A DNA stretch of 64,000 bases from Pseudopedobacter beijingensis (GCF_042678145.1 NZ_JBHUDG010000013.1:1-64000); one strand, 5' to 3'. Positions 1 to 7,906 are shown, numbered from the stretch's first letter. Notes: a model not told the origin generated them from the letters alone. Made by a program: numbers and translations.

Positions 1-47
1 GCTTCCTTTTTAAAGGATTCAAAATCAAAATCGTATTGTGTTGCCAT
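1..47 (-). CDS. Start of a gene cut by the window edge, possibly an IS256-family transposase
   Basis: Only 15 codons are present (MATQYDFDFESFKKE). The acidic, aromatic start followed by FKKE resembles the N-terminus of Bacteroidota IS256-type transposases. The gene lies 56 bases inside a putative inverted repeat. No domain can be verified from this length, and an unrelated small protein start cannot be excluded. Confidence 0.35.
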   Translation of the reverse strand, partial: MATQYDFDFESFKKE

Positions 48-103
48 ATTTATGTCGATAGTTTAAAGTTACACTATTGACACAGTTCGTGAAACACCCT
101 CCC
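1..103 (-). mobile_element. End of an IS256-like insertion sequence (truncated by window edge)
   Basis: Read on the minus strand, the segment begins GGGAGGGTGTTTCACGAAC at position 103, runs about 55 bases of AT-rich leader, and reaches an ATG at 47. A terminal repeat this close to a transposase start, and a protein beginning MATQYDFDFESFKKE, are what I expect of IS256-family elements in Bacteroidota. Only the end is visible, so the second terminal repeat, the target duplication and the catalytic residues cannot be checked. The family call is inference from memory of the pattern. Confidence 0.4.
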
Positions 104-106
104 TTG

Positions 107-156
107 ATAACAAAAATCGGTTTAGAAATAATGTATTCCAAACCGATTTTTGTTAT
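107..156. terminator. Bidirectional hairpin terminator downstream of ribBA
   Basis: A perfect 17-bp inverted repeat (107-123 with 140-156, loop of 16) contains AAAAATCGGTTT and its complement, so both strands end in a U-rich run. It lies just past the ribBA stop codon. The putative IS end at 103 abuts its left arm. Confidence 0.75.
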
Positions 157-178
157 TAAAGAATCTTTGTAGCTATAA

Positions 179-1429
179 CTATACGCTATCTTTCATAATG
201 GTATGCCCCATTTTATCACGCTTAGCTTTTAGATATTTTTCGTTATGCTGATTTGAGGCTATTTCTATAGGAACATTTTCTACCACTTCTAACCCATAAC
301 CAATAAGCCCGGCTCTTTTTGTAGGATTATTAGACATCAATCGCATTTTTCTTACACCCAACTCTCTTAATATTTGGGCTCCCACACCATAATCTCTTTC
401 GTCCATTTTAAAACCCAAAGCAATATTAGCCTCATAAGTATCCATTCCTCTTTCCTGAAGATTATAGCTTTTCAGTTTGTTGATTAAACCAATTCCTCTT
501 CCTTCCTGATTCATATAAACGATAATCCCTTTCCCTTCTTTTTCTATCATTTCCATCGCCTTATGCAATTGCGGCCCACAATCACATTTACAAGATCCAA
601 AGATATCTCCTGTTACACAGGAACTGTGCACTCTCACTAAAACAGGTTCATTAGGCTCCCATTCTCCTTTTTTTATGGCTAAATGATTTTCCCCAGTATT
701 AATCTGTGTAAAGGCTATCATTTCAAAGTCGCCCCATTCCGTAGGTAAGTTAACAGCTACTTCTTTTTTTATCAAAGACTCTCTCTTTAACCGGTACGAA
801 ATCAGATCTTGAATAGAAACTACCTTCATATCCCATTTCTTTGCCATTTCCAGCAATTCGGGAAGTCTGGCCATTTCACCTTGTTCGTCCATTACTTCAC
901 AAATAACACCCGCAGGCTCAAAACCTGCCAAAACAGCCAGGTCTATCGCCGCTTCTGTATGACCTGCTCTTCTTAAAACGCCTCCATTTTTTGCTATCAA
1001 TGGAAAAATATGTCCGGGACGACCTAAATCTTCAGGTTTAGTTTCCGGATCTATTAATGACAAAATTGTTTTTGATCTGTCTGAGGCAGAAATCCCTGTT
1101 GTACAACCCTTCCCTATTAAATCAACGGTTACGGTAAAATTAGTTTCCAGCGTTGCGGTATTTTTACCAACCATTAAATCCAGCTCCAGTTCTTTTCCCC
1201 TTTGTTCTGTTATGGGAGCACAAATCAATCCTCTTCCTTCTTTCGCCATAAAATTAACTACTTCAGGAGTAGCATGACGGGCTGCAGCCAGAAAATCGCC
1301 CTCATTTTCACGATCTTCATCATCAACAACAATAATGATTTTTCCGGCTTGTATATCTTTAATTGCTTCTTCTATTGTATTTAGCATTGCTTTATCAACA
1401 AGTTCTTCGCTCATATTAAACGTTATCAA
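179..1429 (-). CDS. ribBA: Bifunctional 3,4-dihydroxy-2-butanone-4-phosphate synthase / GTP cyclohydrolase II
   Basis: This cytosolic enzyme makes both starting precursors of riboflavin: dihydroxybutanone phosphate from ribulose 5-phosphate, and diaminohydroxyribosylaminopyrimidinone phosphate from GTP. Residues ~15-215 form the RibB domain (DDEDRENEGDF acidic loop, GHTEAAIDLA). Residues ~220-412 form the RibA domain, with the zinc-binding cysteines in SSCVTGDIFGSCKCDCGPQ and the GRGIGLINK motif. The 416-aa length is typical of fused RibBA. It is monocistronic here, with a strong hairpin after its stop. No FMN riboswitch is recognisable in the 89 bases before it. Confidence 0.97.
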   Translation of the reverse strand: MITFNMSEELVDKAMLNTIEEAIKDIQAGKIIIVVDDEDRENEGDFLAAARHATPEVVNFMAKEGRGLICAPITEQRGKELELDLMVGKNTATLETNFTVTVDLIGKGCTTGISASDRSKTILSLIDPETKPEDLGRPGHIFPLIAKNGGVLRRAGHTEAAIDLAVLAGFEPAGVICEVMDEQGEMARLPELLEMAKKWDMKVVSIQDLISYRLKRESLIKKEVAVNLPTEWGDFEMIAFTQINTGENHLAIKKGEWEPNEPVLVRVHSSCVTGDIFGSCKCDCGPQLHKAMEMIEKEGKGIIVYMNQEGRGIGLINKLKSYNLQERGMDTYEANIALGFKMDERDYGVGAQILRELGVRKMRLMSNNPTKRAGLIGYGLEVVENVPIEIASNQHNEKYLKAKRDKMGHTIMKDSV

Positions 1430-1518
1430 AGTTAATTATTTAAACAACAAGAACCCGCTTTATATAGTTTATAAAAAGTCAATTATTTATTAATACGACA
1501 ATGTTGTTACAAACAGAA

Positions 1519-2949
1519 CTATTTGCGTTCTTTCTTCTTGAAAATTTTCTTGAGAACGTTCTTATAGTAATCAACATCAAATAATACAGAATCTGCCGTT
1601 GCTTTATAAGTTAAGAATAAACCTAATGGAGTGAGTATGAATATAGCTATCCACATTCCCATTATTGGAGACAATGTACCATCTCTTGCCATTTTTTCTC
1701 CAATAGTACTTACTATATGATAAAAAAGGAAGAAAATAACAGAAACAACTACCGGAAGTCCCAAACCTCCTTTTCTGATAATAGCTCCCAGAGGTGCCCC
1801 TATAAAAAACAACACCAAACAGGATACGGAAAGTGTAAATTTTCTATTATATTCTATGATATACCTTGTTATGGTCTTAAATAGATCATCCGCTTCTAAA
1901 CTTCTGGATTCCAGATAATCTTTTACACTTCTGGCATTTTGCGATGCATTTTCAGCAACCATCTCTCTTCTATCCCGACTAATCCCTGCAAACATCCCAT
2001 CTTTTTCAAAATTTAACTTGGCAGGCTCAACATCTTTATTCATCTTAAATGATGGTGAAATTAATTTATAATAGGGAGATATCTGCCTATATAGCATATT
2101 AGTAACACTATCGTAATGCAAAGAGGTTTCTACTTTTGCCGAGTCCAATTCTTTCAGATTCATCATCTGATAATTATTTTTAAACAAACTTTCGTTCTCT
2201 CTTTTGAAATTAAAAGAAGACAGGTCAAACTTTTGCTGGGTTTCTGCAAACTTATATCTTACTAAACGCTCTCTTGGATTGTAGGTATTTCCTGCTGACT
2301 CTTCATATCTGACGCCACTTTTTAAAATCAGCACCATATAATTATTGTCTTCGGTCTTATACATCAGACCGGTATCTGCCATTAATACATTGGTATTTCC
2401 CGAACCTTTTGTATGATCATAAATCACCACATCTTTAAGCGTTTCTCCATCTTTCTCTTTCTTTTCTACCCGTATAGAATATCCAGGAATGCTATTATTA
2501 AAAACGCCTTCTTCGATAAGGAATGCTGCTTTTTGGTTTCTGACATCATACAACAGGGAGCCCATTTTAAGATTTGCCACTGGCAACATATAATCTGAAA
2601 ATATAAAAGCTGCAATACTTAAACCTGTAATCATGATAAAAAGTGGTGCCATGGCTTTTTGCAACGAAATACCTGCTGACTTAATAGCTACCAGCTCATA
2701 ATTCTCTCCAAGACTACCAAATGTCATGATCGATGATAGCAAAACAGCCAGAGGCAAGGCCATAGCTACGTTTGTAGCTGCTGCATACATCAACAACTGC
2801 AATATAACATACCATTCGAAGCCCTTCCCTATCAGATCATCTATGTATTTAAATAGAAAAAGCATCAACAAGACAAACATGACAATAAAAAATGTCACTA
2901 TAAATGGTCTTATAAATGCTTTTACTATTAAAAGATGTACTTTTTTCAC
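1519..2949 (-). CDS. LptF/LptG family permease (YjgP/YjgQ)
   Basis: An inner-membrane subunit of the ABC machine that extracts lipopolysaccharide and passes it to the Lpt bridge. The 476-aa protein has N-terminal membrane helices (residues ~15-110), a long periplasmic jellyroll-type region (~115-360), and further helices near 375-450, as in LptF/LptG. The conserved start (IVKAFIRPFIVTFFIVMFVLLMLFLFKY, split around helix 1) and the GAPLGAIIRKGG segment after the periplasmic domain are family hallmarks. Whether it acts as LptF or LptG cannot be told from sequence alone. It sits 19 bases after the START-like gene on the same strand, so co-transcription is likely. Confidence 0.9.
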   Translation of the reverse strand: MKKVHLLIVKAFIRPFIVTFFIVMFVLLMLFLFKYIDDLIGKGFEWYVILQLLMYAAATNVAMALPLAVLLSSIMTFGSLGENYELVAIKSAGISLQKAMAPLFIMITGLSIAAFIFSDYMLPVANLKMGSLLYDVRNQKAAFLIEEGVFNNSIPGYSIRVEKKEKDGETLKDVVIYDHTKGSGNTNVLMADTGLMYKTEDNNYMVLILKSGVRYEESAGNTYNPRERLVRYKFAETQQKFDLSSFNFKRENESLFKNNYQMMNLKELDSAKVETSLHYDSVTNMLYRQISPYYKLISPSFKMNKDVEPAKLNFEKDGMFAGISRDRREMVAENASQNARSVKDYLESRSLEADDLFKTITRYIIEYNRKFTLSVSCLVLFFIGAPLGAIIRKGGLGLPVVVSVIFFLFYHIVSTIGEKMARDGTLSPIMGMWIAIFILTPLGLFLTYKATADSVLFDVDYYKNVLKKIFKKKERK

Positions 2950-2968
2950 TTTGCAAAAGTAAAAAAAA

Positions 2969-3352
2969 TTAGGCTCCTAATACACTCAGTAATGTATCTA
3001 TTTGATTATCCCAAATCAATTGCCTGTCTTTCAAATTCTCTGCTCTGGAAAAATCGTTAATAATAAGGGCTACATCATTGGTAAGCTCGTCTTTACTAAT
3101 TTCCATCTCAAAATAATAGCCTTCATTTTCTCCTAACCAGGAAAACTTTACCGTCTTGTTTTCTTTCGCAGATGTTAACCTCGCCTTCTGTTCTTCTCCA
3201 TCATCCCAAATAAAAGTAAAAACTTGATCTCTGTAGTGAACCTCGTCTGCAAACCACTGCGACAGACCATTGGGTTCGCTAATAAAACTGTATAAAATCT
3301 TAGGTGAAGATTTTATTTCGTATTCCAAGGTAAACTTAACTTTTTCCGACAT
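2969..3352 (-). CDS. START-like / SRPBCC domain protein
   Basis: A 127-aa single-domain protein of the Bacteroidota START-like (AHSA1/SRPBCC superfamily) type. It opens with a beta strand (KVKFTLEYEIKSSPKILYSFIS), followed by the LSQWFADEV helix and loop typical of this fold, and ends in a long C-terminal helix that would close the hydrophobic cavity. Ligand and role are unknown. It lies immediately upstream of the Lpt permease with 19 bases between them, so it may share a transcript, but I infer no functional link. Confidence 0.8.
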   Translation of the reverse strand: MSEKVKFTLEYEIKSSPKILYSFISEPNGLSQWFADEVHYRDQVFTFIWDDGEEQKARLTSAKENKTVKFSWLGENEGYYFEMEISKDELTNDVALIINDFSRAENLKDRQLIWDNQIDTLLSVLGA

Positions 3353-3497
3353 GTACTTAGTTTATAAAATTTCGCCAAGGCTTTCTTCCCTCAACTTGCT
3401 GTCCCTAAGAAAGCTAATTAAGTTTATATTTCCAACACTTTTTGTAAAAGATAAAATTTCACAACACACTGCACTCGGTTTATCCCTAGTATACAAC

Positions 3498-4022
3498 TTA
3501 AGCTCCCCCTATATTGGATAATGTTTTATGGATACGCTTCCTCTTAAACACAGTATGTTTAAGCTCTTCTGATTTTCCCGTAATAATACTGATGTTACCA
3601 TCTGCCTCCATCATGGCCAACTTTACTTCTTTTACCTGATCTACACCATGTTCACGCATGGCCTCCTCCAATTCATCACTGGTTATACCCAACTTATGCA
3701 TCGCCGAGAAATCCATTTTCCCATCATGTATCAATATCTCAGGTTTTTCAAGTACAAAGTTTTTTATTCTGGGATTTTTAAGAAATAGTTTTTTAAGTAT
3801 AAAATTAAGCAAAAACAATACCCCTGCTGCCACCAAACCACCACTTAAACTTGTATTATCTCCAACCATAGCATTTTGTACTGCATTACTAATCAGCAAT
3901 ATCAATATTACATCAATGGTATTCAGTTGCGAAAGTTCTTTCTTCCCTGTTAACCGTATGGCTACAATCATAAAAACATAAACCGACAAACACCTAAAAA
4001 CTATATTTAAATAAGGCTCCAT
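3498..4022 (-). CDS. DUF421 (YetF-type) membrane protein
   Basis: A 174-aa protein with three N-terminal membrane helices (residues ~10-85) followed by a cytosolic DUF421 domain. The motif RLTGKKELSQLNTIDVILILLIS is the signature of the family, and the later EILIHDGKMDFSAMHKLGIT segment matches its C-terminal domain. The biochemical role of the family is poorly defined; some members affect spore or envelope properties in Firmicutes. It is monocistronic, with a 145-base gap before the START-like gene and the tRNA-Met promoter region upstream. Confidence 0.88.
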   Translation of the reverse strand: MEPYLNIVFRCLSVYVFMIVAIRLTGKKELSQLNTIDVILILLISNAVQNAMVGDNTSLSGGLVAAGVLFLLNFILKKLFLKNPRIKNFVLEKPEILIHDGKMDFSAMHKLGITSDELEEAMREHGVDQVKEVKLAMMEADGNISIITGKSEELKHTVFKRKRIHKTLSNIGGA

Positions 4023-4136
4023 ATATATTTTTACATATATAACGTTTGCTACTTATTTTGGTTGCCTATATTCTATTATTTTTTACTCCTAAAAATGAAT
4101 AGGTTAGCTAATATTTCAATATTTTTTATTTTTCTA

Positions 4137-4168
4137 TTGTTTATGAAGGTTATTTTAGCTTATATTTG
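4137..4168 (+). promoter_or_regulatory. Bacteroidota-type promoter of tRNA-Met
   Basis: TTG at 4137-4139 is followed 21 bases later by TATATTTG at 4161-4168, matching the TTG / TAnnTTTG consensus of Bacteroidota primary sigma. The predicted start lies about 25 bases before the mature tRNA. Confidence 0.6.
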
Positions 4169-4197
4169 CAACACTTTTTAAAAAAGTAAATGTCCCT

Positions 4198-4271
4198 GGC
4201 GGGGTAGCTCAGATGGTTAGAGCGCAGGATTCATAACCCTGAGGTCACGGGTTCAACTCCCGTCTCCGCTA
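4198..4271 (+). tRNA. tRNA-Met (anticodon CAT), host of an integrated element
   Basis: A full cloverleaf is present. The acceptor arm GGCGGGG pairs with CTCCGCT, with two G-U pairs. The D arm is GCTC/GAGC, the anticodon loop is TTCATAA, and the T arm is ACGGG-TTCAACT-CCCGT. The discriminator base is A. The CAT anticodon and general body suggest elongator Met, but a lysidine-modified Ile tRNA cannot be excluded by eye. Everything from the anticodon loop to the 3' end is repeated at 11965-12008, so the 3' half of this gene was supplied by the island. Confidence 0.93.
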
Positions 4272-4273
4272 CA
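4230..4273 (+). repeat. attL: 44-bp direct repeat inside tRNA-Met
   Basis: Bases 4230-4273, from the anticodon loop through the tRNA 3' end, are identical to 11965-12008; the flanking bases differ on both sides. This is the standard product of tyrosine-recombinase integration into a tRNA 3' end. Confidence 0.92.
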
Positions 4274-4275
4274 TC

Positions 4276-4304
4276 AAAAAGCTCATCGAAAGATGGGCTT
4301 TTTT
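4276..4304 (+). terminator. Terminator after tRNA-Met, supplied by the island
   Basis: AAGCTCATC-GAAA-GATGGGCTT (one G-U pair) is followed by a run of T. It lies 4 bases past the tRNA, inside the island boundary, so the element brought a substitute terminator. Confidence 0.8.
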
Positions 4305-4423
4305 CGTTTTAAAGTGGCTTTAAACTGTATTAATTAAGCTATAGCAGTACTACTTCTGTATTGTTTCTATTCTGTTAATTTCAAGTGTAATTATACTAAA
4401 AACTTAGCTATAATCTTATAAAC

Positions 4424-4441
4424 TGACGCATAAGTGACGCA
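4424..4441 (+). promoter_or_regulatory. Paired TGACGCA motifs, left island end (putative integrase arm sites)
   Basis: TGACGCA occurs at 4424-4430 and 4435-4441, 11 bases apart. The same 7-mer pair, in the same orientation, is found at 11884-11903 beside the other attachment repeat. Matching short direct repeats at both ends are what arm-type binding sites of a tyrosine recombinase look like. Confidence 0.5.
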
Positions 4442-4447
4442 CTTATT

Positions 4448-4909
4448 TTATATCAATCCCATTTCCGCAAAACTGGAAAACCCTTCGGGACTTATAATAA
4501 GGTGATCCAGTATAGCAATGCCTAAGCATTTCCCTCCTCTTACAATCTGTTCCGTTAACCGTTTGTCCGGTTCACTGGGCGTTAAGTTACCACTGGGATG
4601 ATTATGTGCCAATATCAATGAACAAGCTCCAGCTTTCAATGCAATACCAAATACAACCTTTAAATCAACCAGTGTTCCCGTTCTTCCTCCTGTAGAGAGA
4701 TGGCTTATTCCCAAAACCCTATTACCTGTATTTAACAGGATCATCTTGAACTGTTCTATAATCTCTATGCTATCCATGTCCCAGGATTTCATCAATACTC
4801 CATAGGCTTCTTTAGCGTCATTAACACGCATCCTTTCCGATGCTTTTACTTTAGGTCTGTAAACCAATTGAATCTCGCTTACCTCTAATAAGGCATTTTC
4901 TTGTTCCAT
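4448..4909 (-). CDS. RadC-like JAB-domain protein (island-encoded)
   Basis: A 153-aa protein consisting of the JAB/MPN metal-binding domain of the RadC family, without the N-terminal helix-hairpin-helix of chromosomal RadC. The metal-binding motif is visible as HNHPSGNLTPSEPD (His102, His104, Asp115). Proteins of this size are frequent on Bacteroidota integrative elements; their activity is not established, and a role in element DNA processing is inference. It is the last gene at the left end of the island, 7 bases from the TGACGCA pair. Direct 13-mer repeats lie 94-123 bases upstream of its start. Confidence 0.9.
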   Translation of the reverse strand: MEQENALLEVSEIQLVYRPKVKASERMRVNDAKEAYGVLMKSWDMDSIEIIEQFKMILLNTGNRVLGISHLSTGGRTGTLVDLKVVFGIALKAGACSLILAHNHPSGNLTPSEPDKRLTEQIVRGGKCLGIAILDHLIISPEGFSSFAEMGLI

Positions 4910-5002
4910 AATTGAAATGATTAAAATATTAAAGAATTAATTATGGAATCGGTATCAGCTTTGGGCTGAACTAAGTAAAGAAGCAACGGAATAAATAGGA
5001 TT

Positions 5003-5032
5003 GAGCGTAAATGCCAGGGGAGCGTTTATGCC
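5003..5032 (+). repeat. Two 13-mer direct repeats upstream of the RadC-like gene
   Basis: GAGCGTAAATGCC (5003-5015) and GAGCGTTTATGCC (5020-5032) differ at two central bases. The 17-base spacing and the position in front of the RadC-like gene suggest a protein-binding site. Confidence 0.45.
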
Positions 5033-5111
5033 GGAATTTCTTTAAACGTGTTCTGACCACAAGCTTAAATTGGATGGAATGATTGATGATTTCTTTCCGT
5101 GGATAGTAGTA

Positions 5112-5227
5112 GTGATTTTAACATCAAAAGATGCAAATACGTCGTTTTAGCATAAAATGAAGTAAAAGTGCTGTTTTAGCCTAAAATTAGTCAAAACCTA
5201 TGTTTTACCATTTTCCTCAAAAAAGTA
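5112..5227 (+). repeat. Four degenerate 29-bp tandem repeats (iteron-like)
   Basis: Units start at 5112, 5141, 5170 and 5199, exactly 29 bases apart. The core is GTTTTAGCATAAAAT in unit 2, GTTTTAGCCTAAAAT in unit 3, GATTTTAACATCAAAA in unit 1 and GTTTTACCATTTTC in unit 4. By hand, units 1 and 2 agree at 19 of 29 bases and units 2 and 3 at 20 of 29. The AT-rich content lowers the significance, but the phase is exact. Confidence 0.55.
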
Positions 5228-5300
5228 AATTCTTGATAGTTCCTATATAATGACAAGTTTTGTTAAAAATGAGGAAGGATGATTAGTTAGAATGGATGTT

Positions 5301-5365
5301 ACCTTTTAATCTGTAGGGATAAGATCTGTTTGTAAGAGTGAGTTTGATTCAATCGATTAAAAGGT
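5301..5365 (+). repeat. Island hairpin element, copy 1 (65 bp)
   Basis: The left arm ACCTTTTAATC (5301-5311) is followed by TGTAGGGATAAG. The right arm GATTAAAAGGT (5355-5365) is preceded by TTCAATC. The 11-bp arms are perfectly complementary. Confidence 0.65.
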
Positions 5366-5548
5366 ATATATAAAGATATTTTCAGTCTATATGAGCTTCT
5401 TTCAAGATTAAAAGCTAGAGAATTCTTCCAAAAAGAGTACCTCACTTAAAAAGGCTTAAACGAGGTCTTATATTTTAGTTCTTATTTGAAAATCTTAGTT
5501 GTGCAACAGTTACCGATGTGTTAGCTGCTGCTTTTATTTCTGTCTTCA

Positions 5549-6073
5549 TTACTCGAATTCTATCCATTTCTTTTCAAAGTAAATAGTTGTCGAGTTGTTT
5601 GCCTTGTCAGTTGCTATTGCTTTAACAAATTTTCCAGTTGTCGAGTTATATTTCAAAGTCAATTCGTCCATTCCTCCTGTGTCGTAATAGGCACCAAGCT
5701 TACAACCAAAAGGATTATTTTCAACATCATTTGTAAACACTGATAAAAGTAAAATCCGTTCTGATTTGGTGTCAGGTTTTTCGTATCCAAAGATTCTATG
5801 GTCTTGTCTAATGTTGGCAGTTAAATGTATTGTACTGTCACCGTCTTTCAGAAAAACAAAAGCTTTAGTGATATTGTCGCCAGAAGTAACAACACTTTCA
5901 TTATTTACTTTGTCAATACTGTCAAGCTTTGTGATACTCTCTTTTGGTAGTTTATTTAGTGTCTGCTGATTATTTCCCTCTGTTTCGGTCGGCTTGTTGT
6001 CAGATGTTGAGTTTGTTTGTCCACAAGCTGAAAAAAGCAAGATTAATGTCAGTATATAAATTGTCGTTTTCAT
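5549..6073 (-). CDS. Lipoprotein of unknown function
   Basis: A 174-aa protein with a lipoprotein signal (LLFSAC, Cys16-17 region), a Ser/Thr/Asn-rich linker (residues ~20-60), then a compact beta-rich domain with many aromatic and charged strands (DHRIFGYEKPDTKSERILLL, NPFGCKLGAYYDTGGMD). It should be anchored in the outer or inner membrane facing the periplasm. I do not recognise a characterised family. It is separated from its upstream neighbour by 153 bases and followed by the hairpin element at 5301. Confidence 0.8.
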   Translation of the reverse strand: MKTTIYILTLILLFSACGQTNSTSDNKPTETEGNNQQTLNKLPKESITKLDSIDKVNNESVVTSGDNITKAFVFLKDGDSTIHLTANIRQDHRIFGYEKPDTKSERILLLSVFTNDVENNPFGCKLGAYYDTGGMDELTLKYNSTTGKFVKAIATDKANNSTTIYFEKKWIEFE

Positions 6074-6226
6074 ATTTCGTGTTCGTCTAAAGTTGCTGCT
6101 AACGTTTTGCAGGTTTAAGTTGAGCCTATTTTACTTGCACCAATTTCCCACAGCACTAATCCTAAATAAATGGCTTCAAATTTTCGTGTTTCCACTTCGC
6201 CCGAGGCTTAAATTAAAGTAGTGTTT

Positions 6227-7075
6227 TTATGAAATTAGATATGCAGTCAGACCAGAAGAACCCATTGCACAAGCAATTAAAAATAAGGCATATAGGTTTG
6301 TTTTACAGGAATAATAACCTAAACTATCTACCAACGATTTTGGTAGTTCGTTGAACATTCTTCGCGACAATAATATACCACCAACAAGATTGACTATTGT
6401 TCCTATCATTGCCCCCATAAATAAATTGTCAAACGCTTTAAATATTACAGTAATTATAATTCCTACAATACAAAAGAATATACCATTCATTTGATGCTTC
6501 GTAGCTACACCAATTGCATTAGTAAATAAATTTTCAATCCTTATGGTATCTGTTTTAGCTTCAATTATACCTCCATCAAAGGCTTTTTTATAGCATTTTC
6601 TAGCCCTAACATAGTAGCCGAATGCTTCCTGAACTTTTCCTTCACAATAAGTCAGCAAACTAGATTTAGGAAATTTTTCAAAACCTTTTCCAATCTCTTC
6701 TAAAGCGCCGTAATAATCATTTCCCTCAACTCTTTCAAAAGCCCATTCACAATAATTATCTTCAGTTATAGCACTTTGGCTTTTACTTGCTCTGGTTTGA
6801 CTGTGGTCTGTAGTGGTATGTTGATGTTGCGAATGATGGTTCGAGTTACTTTGTTGTGTTTGATTAAAATTGTGGAAGTCATCGTGTACTTTTCTCTTCT
6901 GATAGTCAATTAGATTATCATAAGCTTCTTTTACTTCAATAAATTTGTCAGCAAAGAAAGTATTCCCTTGATGTTTGTCTGGATGGTAATGTTTTGCATA
7001 CTCTTTGAAAGCAGATTTAATTTCTTCGTTACTGCAAGTTGGGTCAAGACCTAAAGTTTGGTAATAATTTTTCAT
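6227..7075 (-). CDS. Membrane-anchored J-domain (DnaJ-type) protein
   Basis: Residues 1-66 form a J domain with the HPD tripeptide at 31-33, which in this family stimulates the ATPase of an Hsp70 partner. A polar Gln/His/Ser-rich linker (~70-105) follows, then a TPR-like helical region (~110-185: CEWAFERVEGNDYYGALEEIGKG) and C-terminal membrane helices (~195-245 and ~260-280). No G/F-rich or zinc-finger region is present, so it is a class III J protein. It probably recruits DnaK to a membrane-associated client; the client is unknown. It lies 40 bases after the zinc-ribbon gene on the same strand, so the two are probably one operon. Confidence 0.88.
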   Translation of the reverse strand: MKNYYQTLGLDPTCSNEEIKSAFKEYAKHYHPDKHQGNTFFADKFIEVKEAYDNLIDYQKRKVHDDFHNFNQTQQSNSNHHSQHQHTTTDHSQTRASKSQSAITEDNYCEWAFERVEGNDYYGALEEIGKGFEKFPKSSLLTYCEGKVQEAFGYYVRARKCYKKAFDGGIIEAKTDTIRIENLFTNAIGVATKHQMNGIFFCIVGIIITVIFKAFDNLFMGAMIGTIVNLVGGILLSRRMFNELPKSLVDSLGYYSCKTNLYALFLIACAMGSSGLTAYLIS

Positions 7076-7115
7076 TTAAAGTTGGTGAGTTCTGTTAATT
7101 AAATATGTCGATTTT

Positions 7116-7484
7116 TCATTCTTTATGATATAGCCAGATAGGTACAACTATTCCGCTAAGAAAACCTAGGAAAAATAATGTCCTAACCAAACCAGACCAT
7201 TCGTCTAATTCTATAGTCCAAGAAATAAATGAACAAAAAATATAAAAAAATACAATTATCACGACGCCCATAATATAGAAAGGTGTCGTTGGTTGGTCAA
7301 CGTTATATTTAGTATTTCTTGTGGCGGATTTAGGGTACTGGTTTTTTAAACTCACTTCTGTTACAATTTTTCCATCTCTAATTGCAGTTGAACAATGGCA
7401 ATGTGGACATTTGACTTTTCCTTGTCCACTACCTGGAACCCTAAGTTTTTTTCTACAGTTCGGGCAACTTATTTCTACTTTCAT
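7116..7484 (-). CDS. Zinc-ribbon membrane protein
   Basis: A 122-aa protein. Residues 1-35 carry two Cys-x2-Cys pairs (CPNCRKKLRVPGSGQGKVKCP and HC), a zinc ribbon that resembles MJ0042-type putative zinc fingers. A basic linker and two membrane helices (~70-92 and ~100-118) follow. The cysteine knuckles should face the cytosol. It is followed after 40 bases by the J-domain protein. The J-domain/zinc-ribbon split across two adjacent membrane proteins is noteworthy, but function is unknown. Confidence 0.8.
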   Translation of the reverse strand: MKVEISCPNCRKKLRVPGSGQGKVKCPHCHCSTAIRDGKIVTEVSLKNQYPKSATRNTKYNVDQPTTPFYIMGVVIIVFFYIFCSFISWTIELDEWSGLVRTLFFLGFLSGIVVPIWLYHKE

Positions 7485-7861
7485 TCATTAATTCTGTTTT
7501 TTTTTGCGAAGGTCGGCAAAACATTACTGGTAACTTCTATATATGCGCAACTTTATGGCACATCCATATCCAATATGGATGATAGATGTTTAAGTTTTGC
7601 ACCTAAATATATTAAATACTTACAATATTAAAAGAAAATAATTATCACTTCCATTAATACCTATACTGTCTTTGCTCGCCTAACTGCGAGAAGAGAGAAA
7701 GTCTTTGTCGGGAAAGTTCGCAGAACGACGACAAAATATGTTTTAACACAAGTGTCTGGCGTGTGTTATTGTTTAAAGGGGAATGAGCGTAAGGATTACA
7801 ATAACCATGACGGACACGCAGCTTTCTCGAAGACGCAGGCGAGCTGAAAAGTGGGAAGCGG

Positions 7862-7906
7862 TTAGAATTATTAGAGAATGAACGGAGTGAATATCAATAA
7901 TTCTAA
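7862..7906. repeat. 11-bp inverted repeat
   Basis: TTAGAATTATT at 7862-7872 and AATAATTCTAA at 7896-7906 are exact complements with 23 bases between them, in the GC-richer part of the gap. A structured RNA or protein-binding site is possible. Confidence 0.5.

Larger units (their letters stand above)
4910..5548. other. Non-coding stretch of 639 bases with repeats
   Basis: I see no credible gene. It holds a 13-mer direct repeat (5003-5032), a 29-bp tandem array (5112-5227) and one hairpin repeat element (5301-5365). Confidence 0.6.

Noticed and set aside
1430..1518. FMN riboswitch before ribBA
   Set aside because: The 89-base leader is too short and lacks the conserved RFN-element stems.
4198..4271. 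tRNA-Ile with lysidine at C34 instead of tRNA-Met
   Set aside because: The CAT anticodon alone cannot decide it; the overall body looks like Bacteroidota elongator Met, so Met was kept with some uncertainty.
5505..7690. Integron-like cassette sites: GTTAGCTGC near 5523, GCTGCTAACG near 6096, GCCTAAC near 7679
   Set aside because: The pieces resemble attC core sites only over 6-7 bases and I could not assemble paired R/L boxes. No IntI-type integrase with the additional domain is present.
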